Origin: Burkholderiaceae bacterium
GTDB taxonomy: Bacteria > Pseudomonadota > Gammaproteobacteria > Burkholderiales > Burkholderiaceae_E
Assembly (NCBI GenBank): GCA_021166725.1
Contig: JAJPES010000063.1
Location: 1-64,000, forward strand
Length of the DNA: 64,000 nucleotides
Direction of reading: 5' to 3'
Both the position numbers and the translations under genes were made by a program. The notes under the pieces are model-generated. The model was not told where the DNA came from, ran no database searches, and saw only the letters and a program-made list of their open reading frames with translations. Below, piece by piece: positions 37,131 to 45,202 of the stretch (its first letter is position 1; every line of letters starts with the position of its first letter).

Positions 37131-38321
37131 GTGAACGAAGCCGTCTCGCTGCCGGCGATCCTCGGCCGCTCGCGCAGCGCGCTCGCGCGCGCGGTGACGA
37201 TGTTCGAGAACGAGCGGCCCGGCGCCGACGAACTGCACGCCGGTCTCGCGTCGCACCTGGGGCGCGCGCACGTCGTCGGCATCACCGGCGCGCCGGGCGC
37301 CGGGAAATCCACGCTGATCGATGCGCTGCTCGGCGCGCTGGTGGCGCGCGGCCGTTCGGTCGCGGTCGTCGCGGTCGATCCGTCCAGTCCGGTGAGCGGC
37401 GGCGCGATCCTCGGCGACCGCGTGCGCATGGGCGAGGCGGCGTCGCACGAAGACGTCTTCGTGCGCTCGCTGTCGTCGCGCGGGCACCTGGGTGGGTTGT
37501 CGCGCGCGGCCGGACGCGTCATCGATCTCTTCGATGCAGCAGGCTTCGACGTCGTGCTCGTCGAGACGGTCGGCACCGGACAGTCGGAGGTGGAGATCCG
37601 CGACTTTGCCGACACGAAGATCGTCGTCTGTCCGCCGGGGCTCGGCGACGAGGTGCAGTCGATCAAGGCGGGCATCCTCGAGATAGCCGACATCCTCGTG
37701 GTGAACAAGGCCGATTCGCCGATCGCCAGGCGAACCTACGACGACATGCGCGCGCTGTCGCGACTGCGGCGCCGGCCCGAGTGGTCGGTGCCGGTGCTGC
37801 GCACGGTCGCGACTACCGGCGAGGGGATCGACGACCTGGTTGCGGCGCTGGGCGAGCATGCGAAGGCGATGGGCAAGGGCACGCGAGTCGCGCGGCGCGC
37901 CGCGACGCCGCAAGCGAGTACGTCGACATCGAACGGCGCTTCGTCGGCTGCGTCGCCGTCCGACGATTCGTCGACCGGGCCCAGGCGCGCACCCGCGCCG
38001 CACGCTAGCGACGACGAACTGTTCGAGGCGATGCGCGCGTGGCGTGCGATGGGCAAGGGCGTCGCGTTGGCCACCGTCGTTCGCACCTGGGGATCGTCGC
38101 CGCGCGCCGAGGGCAGCCTGCTCGCCGTCGAGCAGGGCGGAAGCTTTCTCGGCTCGGTGTCCGGCGGCTGCGTCGAAGGCGCCGTCATTTCCGAGGCGAT
38201 CGAGGTGATCGCCGACGGCAAGCCGCGCATGCTCGAGTTCGGCGTCAGCGACGAGCAGGCGTGGGAGGTGGGGCTCGCCTGCGGGGGGAAGGTGCAGGTG
38301 TACGTCGAGCGCGTGGGCTGA
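37131..38321 (+). CDS. Fusion of MeaB/ArgK GTPase with CoxI/XdhC N-terminal domain
   Basis: A single frame of 396 residues. Residues 1-255 are a G3E-type P-loop GTPase of the MeaB/ArgK family: GAPGAGKST at 53-61, VDPSSPVSGGAILGDRVRM, ETVGTGQSEVEI and the guanine motif NKAD at 192-195. MeaB protects and reactivates B12-dependent acyl-CoA mutases. The usual C-terminal dimer arm is missing; instead a low-complexity linker (about 256-290, rich in S, T, A, P) leads to a CoxI/XdhC N-terminal domain with GSSPRAEGSLL and GSVSGGCVEGAV (about 292-396), a maturation domain for molybdenum hydroxylases. GTG 37131 is preferred because AAGGAG lies eight bases upstream. No mutase or Mo-enzyme gene is nearby. 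Confidence 0.85.
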   Translation: MNEAVSLPAILGRSRSALARAVTMFENERPGADELHAGLASHLGRAHVVGITGAPGAGKSTLIDALLGALVARGRSVAVVAVDPSSPVSGGAILGDRVRMGEAASHEDVFVRSLSSRGHLGGLSRAAGRVIDLFDAAGFDVVLVETVGTGQSEVEIRDFADTKIVVCPPGLGDEVQSIKAGILEIADILVVNKADSPIARRTYDDMRALSRLRRRPEWSVPVLRTVATTGEGIDDLVAALGEHAKAMGKGTRVARRAATPQASTSTSNGASSAASPSDDSSTGPRRAPAPHASDDELFEAMRAWRAMGKGVALATVVRTWGSSPRAEGSLLAVEQGGSFLGSVSGGCVEGAVISEAIEVIADGKPRMLEFGVSDEQAWEVGLACGGKVQVYVERVG

Positions 38322-38364
38322 AGCAGCCGCGCCGACCGTCGGGATCGAACGCGTCGAAACTCGA

Positions 38365-39906
38365 TCAGCGCTGCGCGCGCGCCTGCTCGCGCAGGCGCAG
38401 CTTGTCGATCTTGCCGACCACGGTCTTCGGCAATGCGTCGACGAGCACGACGCGCGCCGGAACCTTGTACGGCGCGAGTTGCTCGCGGCAATGCTCGACG
38501 AGCGCTTCGGGTGTCGCGCTTGCGCCGGGGGCGAGCGCGACGTACGCGCGAATCGCCTCGCCGCGGTAGTCGTCCGGCACCGCCACGACCGCGGCCTCGG
38601 CGACCGCCGGGTGTCGGTAGAGGCTTTCCTCGACTTCGCGCGGAAACACGTTGTAGCCCGAGACCTTCGCCATCTCCTTCTTGCGGTCGCGCACGTACAG
38701 GTAGCCGTCGGCGTCGAGCTCGCCGATGTCGCCGGTGTGCAGCCAGCCGTCGCGCAGCGCTTCGGCCGTCGCTGCGGGAAGATTGCGATAGTCGCGCATG
38801 AGCTGCGGCCCGCGCACGACGATCTCTCCCTTTTCGCCGATGCCGAGCATGCGCGAGCCGGTGTCGGCGTCGACGATCTGCACCTCGGTGAGCGGCAGGG
38901 CCACGCCGACCGATCCCGGCTTGCGTACGCCGTGCACCGGGTTGAAGCTGACGACCGGCCCTGCCTCCGACTGGCCGTAGCCTTCGAGCACCGGCGCGCC
39001 GGTGGCCTTCTCCCAGCGACGCAGCAGTTCCTCGGGCAGCGCGGCCGATCCCGAGTACGACACGCGCAAGGTGGCGAAGGCTTCGCGCGAGAAGGCCGGG
39101 TGGTTCAGCAGCCCGGTGAACAGCGTCGGGCTGCCGGCGAAGATCGTGATCCGCTCGCGCGAGAGCGCTTCGAACACCGCTTCCGGCGTGTAGCGCGGCA
39201 GGATCACCAGCGTTGCGCGCGCGTGCGCCATGTTGTGCAGGCACATCGACGCCGCATAGACATGAAAGAGCGGCATGACGCACAGCAGTCGCTCGTCGCC
39301 GCGTTGCGTGGGCAGCAGCGCCTCGCGCTGCAGTACGTTGGTCGCGACGGCGCCGTGCAGCAGGTTCACTCCTTTGGAGCGGCCGGTCGTTCCGCCGGTG
39401 TATTGCAGCGTGGCGAGCCGGTCGGCGCGAGGAAGCGGCGCCGGTAGCGCGGCGGCCGCGTCGTCGCGCCACGCGGTGAGCCGCCGATGCGCGTCGCCGA
39501 TACGGAAGCGATGCGCGATGCCGAACTCGTCGGCGAGCGCCTCGACGCGCTGCGCGTGTTCGTTCGCGTAGACGACGGCATGCAGTTGCGCGTCGGCGAA
39601 CAGAGGACGCAGCTCGTGCTCCGTGTAGAGCGGATTCAGCGGCACCGCCTGCGCGTGCGCCGCGTGCGCGCCGAACAACGCGATGCAGGTGTCGATCGAA
39701 TTGCCGAGCACGACCGCCACCCGCTCGCCGGCTGCGCCGAGCGCGGTCAGTTCGCGGGCGAAGCCTGCCACGCAGCGCCGATATTCTTCGTAGTCCAGGC
39801 GCTCTTCGCCGCAGGCGAGTGCCTCGGTGCGCGGTGTGAGGCGCGCGGCCTCGTCGAGCATGTGCACGACGCTGGGGTAGCGCGTGTAGTCGTTCGTCTC
39901 GCTCAT
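38365..39906 (-). CDS. AMP-dependent acyl-CoA synthetase/ligase
   Basis: A 513-residue ANL-family ligase that forms acyl-CoA through an acyl-adenylate. The P-loop YTGGTTGRSKGV is near residue 170, the A5 region GYGQSEAGPV is present, and the A8 hinge with catalytic-domain swivel reads DRKKEMAKVSGYNVFPREVE. The C-terminal A10 lysine lies in PKTVVGKIDKLRLR. It resembles medium- or long-chain fatty acid ligases, and aromatic or branched acids are possible. It is divergent from the hydrolase gene at 40020 with 113 bases between them. Confidence 0.88.
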   Translation of the reverse strand: MSETNDYTRYPSVVHMLDEAARLTPRTEALACGEERLDYEEYRRCVAGFARELTALGAAGERVAVVLGNSIDTCIALFGAHAAHAQAVPLNPLYTEHELRPLFADAQLHAVVYANEHAQRVEALADEFGIAHRFRIGDAHRRLTAWRDDAAAALPAPLPRADRLATLQYTGGTTGRSKGVNLLHGAVATNVLQREALLPTQRGDERLLCVMPLFHVYAASMCLHNMAHARATLVILPRYTPEAVFEALSRERITIFAGSPTLFTGLLNHPAFSREAFATLRVSYSGSAALPEELLRRWEKATGAPVLEGYGQSEAGPVVSFNPVHGVRKPGSVGVALPLTEVQIVDADTGSRMLGIGEKGEIVVRGPQLMRDYRNLPAATAEALRDGWLHTGDIGELDADGYLYVRDRKKEMAKVSGYNVFPREVEESLYRHPAVAEAAVVAVPDDYRGEAIRAYVALAPGASATPEALVEHCREQLAPYKVPARVVLVDALPKTVVGKIDKLRLREQARAQR

Positions 39907-40019
39907 CGTCGCAGGGAGGTGTGGTGCGAGCTACGCGTGCCCTCGTGGCAGGATCGCGACGCCCGCGCGGTATCGGCGATGATGCTGCATCGATCGGTTT
40001 CGGGAAAGCGGTGGCGAAG

Positions 40020-40850
40020 ATGAACGGATTTCGGAAAGACGCGACAGCGCCGGCGATCGAACGCCGCTTCGTCGACGTGCCCGCCGGAACGATCCACTGC
40101 GCGAGTTGCGGCGAAGGGCGCGCCGTGCTGCTGCTGCACCAGACGCCGCGTTCGTGGGACGAGTTCCGCGACGTGCTGCCGCGTCTCGGGCGGCGGTTCC
40201 GCGCGATCGCGATGGACACGATCGGCTACGGCGACTCGTCGCGTCCGCCGCTCGGTGAAGACTCGATCGAGCGCTGGGCCGAGGTTGCGGTACAGCTGCT
40301 CGATGCGCTGGGCGTCGAGCGCGCAGTGGTCGTCGGGCATCACACCGGTGCTGCGGTTGCGATCGAGCTGGCGGCGATGCATGCGGCGCGCGTCGCAGGC
40401 GTCGTCCTGTCGGCGCCGCCCTTCGTGGACGCTGCCTGGCGTGCTTCTCACGCGGAGGCGCCGGCGGTCGATCGGGTCGAGCGACGCGCCGACGGCGCGC
40501 ATCTCGCGCAGCTGTGGCGGATTCGCCAGCCGTGGTATCCGGAAGGCGACGTCGACCTGCTCGAGCGCTTCGTCGTCGATGCGATCAAGGCGGGGCCGCG
40601 CGCATCGCACGGGCACCTGGTGGTGGCGCGCTATCGGATGGAGGAGCGGCTGCCGCAGGTGGGTTGTCCGGCGCTGATCGTCGCGCCCACCGACGATCCG
40701 CACGCCTGGCCGCGCGCGCCGCGGGTGGCGAACGCGATACCGTGCAGCCGCCTCGTCGAGGTGCCGGGCGGGATGGTGCCGCTACCGGACCAGATGCCGG
40801 AGACCTTTGCGCGCATCGTCGAGGAGTTCGTCGATTCGTTGCGCGCCTAG
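40020..40850 (+). CDS. Alpha/beta-fold hydrolase with GHHTG nucleophile elbow
   Basis: A 276-residue alpha/beta hydrolase-fold protein: VLLLHQTPRSWDEFRDVLPRLG (oxyanion region), then the nucleophile-elbow position reads GHHTG at residues 106-110 where most relatives have GxSxG. Near the end VPGGMVPLPDQMPETF replaces the usual GGH with GGM. Both the catalytic serine and histidine positions are therefore unusual. I believe related proteins with GHHTG and GGMVPLPDQ exist, so this may be a subfamily trait and not damage. Reaction unknown. It stands alone on the plus strand inside a catabolic minus-strand block. Confidence 0.78.
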   Translation: MNGFRKDATAPAIERRFVDVPAGTIHCASCGEGRAVLLLHQTPRSWDEFRDVLPRLGRRFRAIAMDTIGYGDSSRPPLGEDSIERWAEVAVQLLDALGVERAVVVGHHTGAAVAIELAAMHAARVAGVVLSAPPFVDAAWRASHAEAPAVDRVERRADGAHLAQLWRIRQPWYPEGDVDLLERFVVDAIKAGPRASHGHLVVARYRMEERLPQVGCPALIVAPTDDPHAWPRAPRVANAIPCSRLVEVPGGMVPLPDQMPETFARIVEEFVDSLRA

Positions 40851-40871
40851 CGGCGGAGCGGCGTACCCCCT

Positions 40872-41654
40872 TCAGATGAGCGAGCCGCGGTTCGCCATCC
40901 CGCCGTCGATCGTCACGATCGTTCCCGTCGTGTACGACGAACGATCCGACGCCAGCAGCACCACAGTCGATGCGATCTCCTCGACGGTCGCCGCGCGTCC
41001 GAACGGGAAGCCCTGGCCCAGTTCCGCCCAGCGCTCCGCGTCGCCCAGCTTCGTCGTCGCTTCCTTGCGCATCAGCCCGACGAGACGCTCGGTGGCGACC
41101 GGGCCCGGATTCACGCCGACGACGCGCACGCCGAAGTCGGCGCTCGTTCCGCCGAGTGCGCGCGTGAACGCCATCAGCGACGCATTGCAGGCGGCGCCGG
41201 CGATGTAGCCGGCATCGACGCGCTCGCCGCCGTTGCCCAGGATGTTGACGATGACGCCGCTGCCGCGTGCCTTCATGCGCGGGAAGAAGTGGCGACACAT
41301 GTCGATGTAGCCGAACACCTTCAGGTCGAAGGCGGCACGCCAGCGCTCGTCGTCGATCTCCTCGATCGTGCCGCGCGGGGTCGATCCGGCGTTGTTGACC
41401 AGGATATCGACGTCGCCGCAGCGCTTCGCGAGTTCCGCTGCGCAGCCGCGCCGGGACAGGTCCATCGGATGCACCTGCACGCGAACCTCGCTGCGCTCGC
41501 CGAGTTGCGCGGCCGCCTGCGCCAGCTCGGCCTCCGATCGAGCGACCAGATGCAGGTGGCAGCCTTCGTCGGCGAGCATGCCGGCGATGCAGAAACCGAT
41601 TCCCTTCGACCCGCCGGTGATCAGGGCGCTACGGCCGTGCAGTCGCATGTCCAT
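40872..41654 (-). CDS. Short-chain dehydrogenase/reductase family protein
   Basis: A 260-residue Rossmann protein. The cofactor motif TGGSKGIG is near residue 14 and NNAG near 92; DGG at the end of the last strand is also typical. The active-site tyrosine is in GYIAGAACNASL, but the lysine four residues later is absent (alanine) and the catalytic serine position reads G in NILGNGG, so the classic S-Y-K triad is incomplete. Relatives with YIAG and this divergence are annotated as SDR oxidoreductases. AAGGAG precedes ATG 41654. The start overlaps the end of the upstream CoA-ligase gene by 26 bases, so they are one operon. Confidence 0.82.
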   Translation of the reverse strand: MDMRLHGRSALITGGSKGIGFCIAGMLADEGCHLHLVARSEAELAQAAAQLGERSEVRVQVHPMDLSRRGCAAELAKRCGDVDILVNNAGSTPRGTIEEIDDERWRAAFDLKVFGYIDMCRHFFPRMKARGSGVIVNILGNGGERVDAGYIAGAACNASLMAFTRALGGTSADFGVRVVGVNPGPVATERLVGLMRKEATTKLGDAERWAELGQGFPFGRAATVEEIASTVVLLASDRSSYTTGTIVTIDGGMANRGSLI

Positions 41655-43020
41655 CGTCGTCTCCTTGCCGTTGTCCGATTTCGATGTGCCTCGTCTTGCC
41701 GGACTCGCGCGGCAGCGTTGCGGGCGCGAGCCATTCGAAGGCGGGACGGATCCGCAGCCGTTCGCGGAACTGCGCGAGCATCTCGCTTTCGAGGGCGGCC
41801 AGCGCTGCATCGCCCAGCCCCGCGTGCTCGAGCCGGATTCGCAGCGGCGGCGTCACCCGCGGGCCGGGCGCGCCGAGCACGATGCGGAAGGCGCCCGTCA
41901 CGCGAGGGAAGAAGCGGAAGATCTCGTTGGCGATTGCCTGCGGGTAGACGTTGACGCCCTTGACGGTGAGCATGTCGTCGGTGCGCCCGAGGATCGCGAA
42001 GCGGATGCCCGGAAGCCCGCAGCGGCACGGATCGGTGTAGACCTGCAACAGGTCGCCGAGCGCGTAGCGCAGAAAAGGGCCGCCGCGCCAGTCGAGGAAG
42101 GTGAACACCATCTCGCCGATCGCACGGTGTGCCAACTCGATGGGAGCCTTCGTCTGCGGATCGACCAGTTCCAGCAGGCAGTGATCCTCCGAGACGAAGT
42201 GCATGCCTTCGCAGCCTTCGTCGACGCCTTCGCACGAGATGCCGTGGAAGGCGTGCCCACCGCCGGTATGGTCGAAGACCTTCGCGCCGAAACCTTCGGC
42301 GAGCGCGCTGCGGATGGCCGGGTCGCCGCCGCCGCCTTCGCCCGCGCAGAAGAACCAGCGCAGCCCCAGGTCGCGTGCCGGCCGGCCGGTGAGTCGCGGC
42401 GCTTCCTCGATCAGGTAGCGGCCGAACGAAGGTGTCGCGACGATCGCGTGCGGCCGCGTGATGCGCGCGATGTCGACGACGCGCTGCGTGCCGCCCTCGA
42501 TGCCCACCGGAACGACGCAGGCGCCCAGGTGCATGATCCCCTGCGACAGCGGCAGGCCGCCGGTGAACATGCTCAGCGACAGCGCCTGCAGCATCACGTG
42601 GCCCGGACGGATGCCGGCGCGCCAGTACTTGCGCGCATGCATCTCGTTGACGACGCCGATGTCGTGCGCGGTAAGCGTGTACAGCGTCGGCGTTCCGGTC
42701 GTGCCGGAAGTGGCGTTGATGCGCACGATCTCGTCGCGCGGCGCGCAGGCGAGCAGCGCGAACGGGTCGCCGTGGCGGTCGAGCGACTCCTGCTGCGCGC
42801 GTCGGTGCTCGTCCTTGGTGGTCAGCGGGATCCGCGCGAAATCGTCGAAGCTGCGCACGTCGTCGGGCTTCGCACCTGCCGCTTCGAACTTGGCGCGCAG
42901 GAACGGCGAGCGATCGAAGTCGTAGCGCATCTGGCGCTGCAGGCGCTCCCATTGCAGCGCACGCAACGCATCGCGCGGCATCGACTCGATGCGCTCGTTC
43001 CACAGCCGGCGCTCGCTCAT
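41629..43020 (-). CDS. PaaK-like phenylacetate-CoA ligase family protein
   Basis: A 463-residue ANL-superfamily ligase of the phenylacetate-CoA ligase type. INATSGTTGTPTLYTLT near residue 100 is the P-loop; DHTGGGHAF and ILGRTDDMLTVKGVNVYPQAI are the PaaK-like A5 and hinge regions. The opening WNERIESMPRDALRALQWERLQRQM is typical. A cysteine cluster, DPCRCGLPG, resembles that in anaerobic aryl-CoA ligases. It probably activates an aromatic or cyclic carboxylate. ATG 43020 overlaps the VOC gene's stop (ATGA). Confidence 0.87.
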   Translation of the reverse strand: MSERRLWNERIESMPRDALRALQWERLQRQMRYDFDRSPFLRAKFEAAGAKPDDVRSFDDFARIPLTTKDEHRRAQQESLDRHGDPFALLACAPRDEIVRINATSGTTGTPTLYTLTAHDIGVVNEMHARKYWRAGIRPGHVMLQALSLSMFTGGLPLSQGIMHLGACVVPVGIEGGTQRVVDIARITRPHAIVATPSFGRYLIEEAPRLTGRPARDLGLRWFFCAGEGGGGDPAIRSALAEGFGAKVFDHTGGGHAFHGISCEGVDEGCEGMHFVSEDHCLLELVDPQTKAPIELAHRAIGEMVFTFLDWRGGPFLRYALGDLLQVYTDPCRCGLPGIRFAILGRTDDMLTVKGVNVYPQAIANEIFRFFPRVTGAFRIVLGAPGPRVTPPLRIRLEHAGLGDAALAALESEMLAQFRERLRIRPAFEWLAPATLPRESGKTRHIEIGQRQGDDDGHATARP

Positions 43021-43436
43021 CGGGGCTTGTCCGCGGCGTCGGGCTGGCACAACTCGAACAGCAGGCCGGTGTCCGCGTCGCGCGGCAGGAACGCGACGCG
43101 TCCGTGCGCGCCGCGACGCGGAAAGCCGTCGGCCGGCTCGACGCCCTGCGCTCGCAACCCGGCGAGCGCGGCGTCGAGATCGTCGACGGCGAGCGACAGG
43201 TGGTTCACCCCGCGGTCCGACCCCATCACCGCACGTCCGAAGCCGTCGCCGTCGTCGGTGTACTTCAGCAGTTCGACGACGAGGTTCGCAGTGGTGAACT
43301 CGGCGACCTCGAGGCCGGCATCGGGAATCGAACGCCGTACGAGCGGCGCGCCGCGCAGCATCCGCTGCATCGATGCGATCGACGCTTCGAGGTCGTCGAC
43401 GACGATGCCGATGTGATCGATGCGGGGAAGCGTCAT
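43017..43436 (-). CDS. VOC-family protein, methylmalonyl-CoA epimerase/glyoxalase-like
   Basis: A 139-residue single-domain protein: IDHIGIVVDDLEASIASM at the start and GVNHLSLAVDDLDAALAGLRAQG in the second half, the paired beta-alpha-beta modules of the VOC fold. Metal ligands are suggested by H8, H78 and the glutamate in LLFELC near the end. It is similar to methylmalonyl-CoA epimerase, and a MeaB-type GTPase is encoded 5 kb away, but other VOC activities are equally possible. Overlaps of four bases tie it to both neighbours in the hyuB-VOC-ligase-SDR operon. Confidence 0.8.
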   Translation of the reverse strand: MTLPRIDHIGIVVDDLEASIASMQRMLRGAPLVRRSIPDAGLEVAEFTTANLVVELLKYTDDGDGFGRAVMGSDRGVNHLSLAVDDLDAALAGLRAQGVEPADGFPRRGAHGRVAFLPRDADTGLLFELCQPDAADKPR

Positions 43437-45202
43437 CGGGCGTTGCGCAACCGGGCGGTCGCCGCTTCGTCGAGCGCGCCGTTCACCGGATCGACGGCGA
43501 CGCCGTAGTCGGCATACGCGGCCTCGGCGCTGATCAAGCCGTCGAGCACGTCGTCTACCACCTTTTGCGCCGGACGCTCGCGCGGATCTCCGTATCCGCC
43601 GCCGCCTCCGGCGTGCTGGCGGTACACCGATCCGCGCGCAATGTCGCGCAGGATCTCCTTGGACTTCGGGCGCCGGAGCGTGCCGTCGGGCTGCACGATC
43701 TCCAGCGTGTTCACGCTGCCGGGGCGTCCGCCGAACAGACCGAAGGCGCGCGCCCGCTCGTCGATGCCGTCGCCGAACGCGATGCCGGTGACGTCTTCGC
43801 CTTCGATGACGAACTCGGTTTCGACGCCGAGCCCGCCGCGCCAGCAGCCGGCGCCCGCCGAGTCGGTGGCGTACTCGTGGCGCAGCAATCGGTGCGGATC
43901 GTGTACCTCGAACATCTCGTAGTCCTGCGCGAGGATGCCGCCGGCGCAGTTGATGAGTCCGATGTGATCGTAGCCGTCGGCGCCGAAGGTCGCGCCCGAG
44001 CCGCCCTTCAATGCGAGGAACAGGATGTCCACGTAGGGGCGGTCGCGACGCGGATCGCGACCGGTGATCGTGAAGCCCATCATCCGGTTCCAGCCTGCCG
44101 TCACCATCTTCGGCAGCGCCTGCGCGAATGCGCGGAAGATCGCATCGGAAGTCGGGCCGGTGATCGAGTTGCCGAAGGTCGTCGCGGCCGGGAAGCGGGC
44201 GTTGAGGAACGAGCCTTCCGGGTTCACGATGCGGATCGGCCGCAGGATGCCGGCGTTGTGCGGCACCTGCGGGTCGATCAGCATCAGGAAGGTGAGCAGC
44301 AGCGCCGAGGCTGTTGCCGAGTACGGGGCGTTGACGAAACCGGGCGTCTGCGGCGACGAACCGCTGAAGTCGAACACGATCTCGTCGCCGGCCACGCGCA
44401 CCGTGAGCGCGATGCGCATCTTCGAGCCGTCGCGCACGCCGTCGTAGAACGCCCAGCTTTCGCCCGTGTATTCGCCGTCGGGAATCGCGGCGATCTCATG
44501 GCGCACCATCCGTTCGGAAGCGGCGAACAGGTAGTCGATGCACGCATCGAAGCCTGCTTCATCGAAGCGCTCGCACAACTCGTGCATCGCACGCTCGCCG
44601 ATGCGGGTGGCGCCGATCTGCGCCTTGATGTCCTCCTCGACGATCGGATAGCGAATGTTCGCGAAGACCATCCGCCAGACGTCGCGACGCAGCTTTCCGC
44701 GCTCGATCACCTTCAGCGGCGGGATGCGGAATGCCTCCTGCCAGACCTCGCGCGCCTCGGGGTTGTAGCCGCCCGCCTGCGCGCCGCCGATGTCGGCCTG
44801 GTGCCCCTTGCACGCGGCCCATGCGTAGAGCCTGCCGTTGCGGAAGATCGGCCGGAATACCGCCACGTCGTTGTTCTGGTTGCCGCCGGAGAAGACGTCG
44901 TTGTGCAGGATCACGTCGCCTTCGTGGATGTCGTCGCCGAAATGCGCGATGACCTGCTCGCACGCGGGCTGCAGCGCGAAGGCGAGCACCGGGATGTATT
45001 CGGTCTGCTCGAGCATGCGTCCCTGGGCGTCGTACAGTCCGGTGACGAAGTCGCGCGCCTCGTTGAGGATCGGCGAACGCGTCGTGCGCAGCAGCGTCAG
45101 TCCCATTTCCTCGGTGATCGACTTCAGCCGGCGGTGCAGCACCGATGCCTGGATCGAGTCGACGTTTCCGACGTTGCCGTTCATCGCTGCGTTTCTGTCC
45201 AT
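43433..45202 (-). CDS. hyuB: Hydantoinase B / oxoprolinase B-type subunit
   Basis: A 589-residue HyuB-family subunit: LHRRLKSITEEMGLTLLRTTRSPILNEARDF, GDVILHNDVFSGGNQNNDVAVFRPIF, and the glycine-rich C-terminal QHAGGGGGYGDP are diagnostic. With HyuA it forms an ATP-dependent amidohydrolase or carboxylase-like enzyme acting on hydantoins, oxoproline, acetone or acetophenone. The start is open: ATG 45202 has an AGGAGG site ten bases upstream, supplied by a dispersed repeat, while ATG 45184 overlaps the hyuA stop as ATGA but lacks a ribosome site. Confidence 0.88.
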   Translation of the reverse strand: MDRNAAMNGNVGNVDSIQASVLHRRLKSITEEMGLTLLRTTRSPILNEARDFVTGLYDAQGRMLEQTEYIPVLAFALQPACEQVIAHFGDDIHEGDVILHNDVFSGGNQNNDVAVFRPIFRNGRLYAWAACKGHQADIGGAQAGGYNPEAREVWQEAFRIPPLKVIERGKLRRDVWRMVFANIRYPIVEEDIKAQIGATRIGERAMHELCERFDEAGFDACIDYLFAASERMVRHEIAAIPDGEYTGESWAFYDGVRDGSKMRIALTVRVAGDEIVFDFSGSSPQTPGFVNAPYSATASALLLTFLMLIDPQVPHNAGILRPIRIVNPEGSFLNARFPAATTFGNSITGPTSDAIFRAFAQALPKMVTAGWNRMMGFTITGRDPRRDRPYVDILFLALKGGSGATFGADGYDHIGLINCAGGILAQDYEMFEVHDPHRLLRHEYATDSAGAGCWRGGLGVETEFVIEGEDVTGIAFGDGIDERARAFGLFGGRPGSVNTLEIVQPDGTLRRPKSKEILRDIARGSVYRQHAGGGGGYGDPRERPAQKVVDDVLDGLISAEAAYADYGVAVDPVNGALDEAATARLRNAR

